A DNA stretch of 64,000 nt, taken from Mycobacterium sp. DL. GTDB taxonomy: Bacteria > Actinomycetota > Actinomycetes > Mycobacteriales > Mycobacteriaceae. Each line of letters begins with the position of its first letter. Position 1 is the first letter of the stretch. This document shows positions 60,505 to 64,000 of this stretch, piece by piece. The stretch spans positions 2,480,001-2,544,000 of the forward strand of contig NZ_CP155796.1 in NCBI RefSeq assembly GCF_039729195.1, written 5' to 3'. The notes under the pieces were generated by a model. The model worked only from the letters and a program-made list of their open reading frames with translations, was not told where the DNA came from and searched no databases. The translations under genes and the position numbers were made by a program.

Positions 60505-61310
60505 AGCGGCCCCGTCAGCCGGCGGCTGGCCGAGGCGATCACGATCGCCGCGGCGACGACGATGAGCAGCAGCGACAGGGCAACCGCGGCATCGGCATCG
60601 GTTTCGCGCTGCAGGTAGATCTCCAGGGGCAGTGTCCTGGTCACGCCCTGCAGCGACCCGGCGAACGTCAGCGTCGCGCCGAACTCGCCCAGCGATCGGG
60701 CGAACGCCAGCACCGCACCCGACACCAGGCCCGGCAGCACCAACGGCAGCGTCACGGTCCGCAGCACCGTGGTGGGCCGCGCGCCGAGTGTTGCGGCGAT
60801 GTGGTCATATCCCGATCCGGCTGAACGCAACGCGCCTTCGAGGCTGACGACCAGAAAGGGCAGCGACACGAACGACTGGGCGAGCACCACCGCCGTGGTC
60901 GAGAACGCGATCCGGATGCCGAGCACATCGAGGTGCTGGCCGAGCAGTCCCTGCCGGCCGAACGTGTACAGCAGCGCGATCCCGCCGACCACCGGCGGCA
61001 GGACCAGCGGCAGCAGCACCAGCGCGCGCAGCACCGGCAGCCCGCGAAAGCTGCCGCGTGCCAGTACAAGAGCCATCGGCACACCGATGACGATGCACAC
61101 CGCGGTGCTGGCGGTCGCTGTCTTCACGCTGAGAGCCAGTGCCGCAAGGGAGGATTCGGAGGTGATCAAGGGAAAGAACTGCGGCCAGTCGATGTTGAGA
61201 AGAACCGCGACAAGCGGCACGATCACGAACGCGGCACCGAGCAGCGCAGGCAGGTAGATCCACGTCGGTAGTCCGACCTGCACCATGCCGGGGCGCACCG
61301 TGCTGGTCAT
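60501..61310 (-). CDS. modB: Molybdate ABC transporter permease ModB
   Basis: Membrane subunit of 269 aa with about six hydrophobic segments and the ATPase-docking loop [49 protein letters not shown], typical of ModB/CysT permeases. ATG 61310 overlaps the modA stop (ATGA). The longer open frame upstream overlaps modA and was rejected. Confidence 0.93.
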   Translation of the reverse strand: MTSTVRPGMVQVGLPTWIYLPALLGAAFVIVPLVAVLLNIDWPQFFPLITSESSLAALALSVKTATASTAVCIVIGVPMALVLARGSFRGLPVLRALVLLPLVLPPVVGGIALLYTFGRQGLLGQHLDVLGIRIAFSTTAVVLAQSFVSLPFLVVSLEGALRSAGSGYDHIAATLGARPTTVLRTVTLPLVLPGLVSGAVLAFARSLGEFGATLTFAGSLQGVTRTLPLEIYLQRETDADAAVALSLLLIVVAAAIVIASASRRLTGPL

Positions 61311-62050
61311 GGCGCAGCGAATCCCGCTGCTGCCAACACTTCCTGTCCCTGGGTTCCGGTCACCAGATCGACGAACATCTGCGCGGTGTCCGGACGGTCG
61401 GCTTCTTCGAGGGCCGCGATCGGGTAGGTGTTCACCGCGGCGGACGACTCCGGGAACACGACGGTGGTCACCTGATCGCCAGCGGCGACTGCATCGGTGA
61501 CATACACCAGGCCGGCGTCGGCTTGGCCGGAGGTGATCTTGCCGAGCACGTCGGTGACGGCGGACTCCTCGCTGACCGGCGACAGGCTCACCCCGGTCGC
61601 CCGCTCGAGAGTCTCGGTGGCCGATCCACAGGGCACCTGTGGTGCGCACACCACCACTTGGGTTCCCGGCGCAGCCAGATCGGCGAAAGAGGCCACTCCG
61701 CGAGGGTTTCCGGGTGGGGTGACGATGGTCAGCGTGTTGGTGGCGAAGTCGACCGGGTCACCGCTGACCAGTCCGGCGTCGACCGCCTTGGACATGTTGT
61801 TCGTGTCGGCGGACGCGAAGACGTCGGCGGGTGCGCCCTGCGTGAGTTGGGTGACGAGGTCGGAGGAACCGGCGAAGTTGAACGTCACCGTCGTTCCGGG
61901 ATGGTCCTTTTCGAATCGGGCGCCCAACTCGGTGAACGTCGACTTCAGTGACGCCGCAGCAAAAACCGTGACGTCGGTGCTGTCGGTCTGCGGCGACGAA
62001 CAACCTGTGAGAACCCACAGTGCCGCGGCGACACAGACGACCGTCCTCAC
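61307..62050 (-). CDS. modA: Molybdate-binding lipoprotein ModA
   Basis: Periplasm-side receptor of 247 aa. Signal with lipobox LTGC ([17 protein letters not shown]), then [52 protein letters not shown] and [13 protein letters not shown], the standard ModA order. The oxyanion-binding serines are in AAASL and AGSSD. GTG 62050 overlaps the stop of the upstream regulator (GTGA). It supplies molybdenum for enzymes such as the hydroxylase at 26-30 kb. Confidence 0.93.
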   Translation of the reverse strand: MRTVVCVAAALWVLTGCSSPQTDSTDVTVFAAASLKSTFTELGARFEKDHPGTTVTFNFAGSSDLVTQLTQGAPADVFASADTNNMSKAVDAGLVSGDPVDFATNTLTIVTPPGNPRGVASFADLAAPGTQVVVCAPQVPCGSATETLERATGVSLSPVSEESAVTDVLGKITSGQADAGLVYVTDAVAAGDQVTTVVFPESSAAVNTYPIAALEEADRPDTAQMFVDLVTGTQGQEVLAAAGFAAP

Positions 62051-62454
62051 GACGTCCCCGCCGGTGTTTCGACGATGACCGTGGTGGCCTTCACCACAGC
62101 CTCGGCGACCACACCCGGTTCGAGGCCCAGATGGCGCGCCGACTCGGCGCTCATCAGCGAGACCACGGTGAACGGACCACACTGCATCTGCACCTCGGCC
62201 ATGACCCGATCCGCGGTCACCTTGGTGACCAGGCCGACGAACCGGTTGCGCGCGGAACTTCCGACGCCGAGCAGATCGGGCGGCGGCGACGCGTGGTCAC
62301 CCGCGAATTCGGCGAGCACGTCGCCGGCGATCACCTTGCGGCCCGTGTCGTCCTTATAGGACGCCAGGGTGCCGCCGTCGATCCAGCGGCGCACGGTGTC
62401 ATCGCTGACCCCGAGCAGGGCTGCGGCGTCCTTGATCCGAATGGGCGGCACCAC
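62047..62454 (-). CDS. HTH-TOBE molybdenum-responsive regulator
   Basis: A 135-aa protein combining a MerR/excisionase-like helix-turn-helix (IKDAAALLGVSDDTVRRWIDGGTL, about residues 6-29) with a C-terminal Mop/TOBE domain (SARNRFVGLVTKVTADRVMAEVQMQCG ... AVVKATTVIVE) that should bind molybdate. First gene of the mod operon and probably its sensor-regulator, filling the role of ModE with a smaller architecture. Starts: GTG 62454 or 62451. Confidence 0.85.
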   Translation of the reverse strand: MVPPIRIKDAAALLGVSDDTVRRWIDGGTLASYKDDTGRKVIAGDVLAEFAGDHASPPPDLLGVGSSARNRFVGLVTKVTADRVMAEVQMQCGPFTVVSLMSAESARHLGLEPGVVAEAVVKATTVIVETPAGTS

Positions 62455-62526
62455 GTGGCCCTCTTTTCCGCATTTACTGAATGAAGATCCCACTCTATCC
62501 GTATCAGCGGAAACGGGGTATGCGGG

Positions 62527-63786
62527 TCAGTCGTCGTCGAGGACCGAGAACGGCTCGGTCGGCGTCTCGACCACCATCAGCTGTGCCGCCGACTCCGACG
62601 GAACGACTCGGCGGGCCAGCGCCTGCAGCGCCTGCTCGGTGCCCACGTCACGGCCGGCCTGCTCGGAGAGCAGCCAGCGCACCTCGAGCAGATCGCAGTA
62701 CGCCTGGATCGGTGTTCCGGTACCCCCGAGCGCGGAATGCGCGCGATGCATCGTCGGCGTGGCGACCTCCATCACCCACAGTTGCGCAGCGGTGCGCTCG
62801 TCGACGTCGTGTCCCGCCTCGCGGCAGAGCTGCCCCTGGTACGCCTGGATATCGCCCAGCAGGATGCGGGCCTGCCCCTCGCCGACGTCCAGCCCCGTCA
62901 GCCGCTGCAGTTGGGTTGCGTGAAAGCGGCGGTCACCGACCGCCACATGCAGACGAAGCTCGTCGGCGCCGGCACTCACCGGCTGCAGGGACACCTCGTC
63001 GACGGCGAAGCCCAGCTCGTTGAGCCTGCGGATGGTCCCCTCCACCCGGTAGCGGTCGGCGAAACCGAAGGTCGGCTCGGAGTGGAGCAGGTCCCACAGT
63101 CTCTCGTAGCGCCGTCGGATGCTCAGCGCCTCCTGGATGAATCCTGCTTCCAGTTCCGGCTTTTCGAGCTTGGCCGCCACATCCAGCAGTCCCGCCGCGA
63201 CGTTCTCGACGGTGATGTCGATGTCGTGGGTCCGCTGTCCGTCGGAGAGCCGCGGATGGACCTCGCTGGTCTCGGCGTCGACGAGGAACGCCTGCAAGAC
63301 CTGTCCGTCGCGGGAGAACAGTGTGTTGGCCAGCGAGCAGTCACCCCAGAAGACCCCGTGCCGGTGTAGTTCGACCAGCAGCGTGGCCATCGCGTCGAAC
63401 AGTCGGGCGCGGTGCTTGGGTGCATCGGCCGGCAGTCGCATGAACAGCCGCCGGTACTGCCACGAACCGACGAGGTATCGGGTCAGCAGGATCGCGGTGT
63501 CGAAGTCCGGTTGGAACACCAGCCCGGCGGGTCGAACCGCGTTCAGACCCATCTCTTCCAACCGGCTCAGCACGTCGTATTCGCGGGCGGCGATCCGCGG
63601 CGGCAGTTCCTTGACGGCCCACAGTTCGCCGTCGGAGTCGACGAACTTCACGAGGTGCCGGCTGGGTCCGACCGCGATGTCGCGCAGCGGAACCTCGGGC
63701 ACCATCCACTCGGCCAGCGGGCGGTCCCAGGGCAGCGCCAGCAATCCCGGGCACGGGGCCCGTAGCCGCAGCTCGGGAGCTGCCAT
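62527..63786 (-). CDS. DUF4032 protein with kinase-like N-terminal domain
   Basis: A 419-aa protein. The N-terminal half (about residues 30-180) resembles a small kinase/Kdo-kinase-type fold: HLVKFVDSDGELWAVKELPPRIAAREYDVL (nucleotide-binding Lys and Glu) and LHRHGVFWGDCSLANTLFSRDG (catalytic-loop-like Asp/Asn), then FLVDAETSEVH (DFG-like DAE). The C-terminal DUF4032 follows. Function unknown. ATG 63786 lies 20 bp after the ABC ATPase stop, so it is probably co-transcribed with a transporter. Confidence 0.82.
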   Translation of the reverse strand: MAAPELRLRAPCPGLLALPWDRPLAEWMVPEVPLRDIAVGPSRHLVKFVDSDGELWAVKELPPRIAAREYDVLSRLEEMGLNAVRPAGLVFQPDFDTAILLTRYLVGSWQYRRLFMRLPADAPKHRARLFDAMATLLVELHRHGVFWGDCSLANTLFSRDGQVLQAFLVDAETSEVHPRLSDGQRTHDIDITVENVAAGLLDVAAKLEKPELEAGFIQEALSIRRRYERLWDLLHSEPTFGFADRYRVEGTIRRLNELGFAVDEVSLQPVSAGADELRLHVAVGDRRFHATQLQRLTGLDVGEGQARILLGDIQAYQGQLCREAGHDVDERTAAQLWVMEVATPTMHRAHSALGGTGTPIQAYCDLLEVRWLLSEQAGRDVGTEQALQALARRVVPSESAAQLMVVETPTEPFSVLDDD

Positions 63787-63806
63787 CGGCGTGTGGGTTC
63801 CGCAGC

Positions 63807-64000
63807 TCAGCCGGTGGACGCTGCGTGCCGCCCGCGGGACTCTGCTGAACGCGTGAGGTTGTCACCGGTCTGAGGATCGAACAGGTGCAGCCTCTCGTCG
63901 TCGAGCCACAAGGTGGCCTTGTCACCCGAACGCACCCGGCTCAACGGATCCAGCTCCACGCAGATCTGCGTGCGCAGCTGCTCACTGTCGAGCTCGCTGG
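63807..64000 (-). CDS. ABC transporter ATPase, C-terminal end (truncated by window edge)
   Basis: Only the last about 63 codons are visible: QICVELDPLSRVRSGDKATL and WLDDERLHLFDPQTGDNL, the TOBE-like regulatory end of MalK/UgpC-type ATPases. The start is beyond the window. The adjacent co-directional DUF4032 gene suggests a conserved pairing. Sugar or glycerol-phosphate transport is the usual job of this class, inferred only. Confidence 0.7.
   Translation of the reverse strand, partial: SELDSEQLRTQICVELDPLSRVRSGDKATLWLDDERLHLFDPQTGDNLTRSAESRGRHAASTG

Noticed and set aside
1-64000. CRISPR array or cas genes
   Set aside because: No regularly spaced repeats or Cas-like proteins seen anywhere in the window.

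Overview
The window reads as chromosome from a fast-growing mycobacterium (Mycolicibacterium-like). It is GC-rich, uses many GTG/TTG starts, and its genes are often joined by 4-nt stop/start overlaps. Gene order on both sides matches the M. tuberculosis Rv2701c-to-Rv2667 neighbourhood: suhB, cei, DUF4193, DUF3093, dut, DUF3710, ceoC/ceoB, APC permease, TRAM methyltransferase, dxs, RNase D, DUF3000, hemE/hemY/hemQ, msrB, aftC, ribD-like, zapE-like, clpC2. Lineage markers include AftC (arabinan synthesis), Cei, HemQ and F420-type oxidoreductases. The species cannot be fixed from the sequence alone.

Layout. 1-10.3 kb is conserved core. 10.35-14.7 kb is a UPF0182 membrane-protein gene split by a complete IS256-family element (12579-13980) with an 8-bp target duplication; removing the element and one repeat restores the reading frame. 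14.9-18.2 kb holds nhaA and dxs. 18.2-35.75 kb is an accessory block lying between dxs and rnd, which are neighbours in M. tuberculosis. 35.7-40.8 kb is core again (rnd, DUF3000, coproporphyrin-dependent haem genes). 41-43.4 kb is a GGDEF-EAL gene broken by one frameshift. 43.3-51.8 kb is core with secreted proteins and clpC2. 52-56 kb is a sparse stretch with four tRNA genes (Gly, Cys, Val on minus; Val-CAC on plus), small genes and an ANTAR protein. 56-59.3 kb holds an orphan TctC-type binding protein and an acyltransferase-SGNH protein. 59.4-62.5 kb is a molybdate operon (regulator-modA-modB-modC). The window ends in a DUF4032 gene and the C-terminus of an ABC ATPase.

The most interesting part is 19.5-35.75 kb, a self-contained catabolic gene set. 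It encodes a FadR-type GntR regulator, a RidA-like protein, a CoxG-like membrane-anchored SRPBCC protein, an F420/flavin LLM oxidoreductase, an ABC importer (binding protein, ATPase, two permeases), a three-subunit molybdenum hydroxylase (form II CoxL, CoxM, CoxS), a FUSC membrane protein, an amidohydrolase resembling the enamidase of anaerobic nicotinate degradation, a glutaryl-CoA-dehydrogenase-like enzyme and a fused 2-oxoacid dehydrogenase E1. Four copies of one 18-bp operator (TNGYATANNNTATCCAAT, last 8 bp invariant) lie before gntR, between coxG and the LLM gene, before the ABC operon (over its -10 box) and before the amidohydrolase. Together these suggest a co-repressed route for uptake, hydroxylation and hydrolytic opening of an N-heterocycle or cyclic amide, ending in CoA-bound dicarboxylate chemistry. 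The substrate is inferred, not shown. Feature names rest on motif recognition and remembered family sequences; no search was run.
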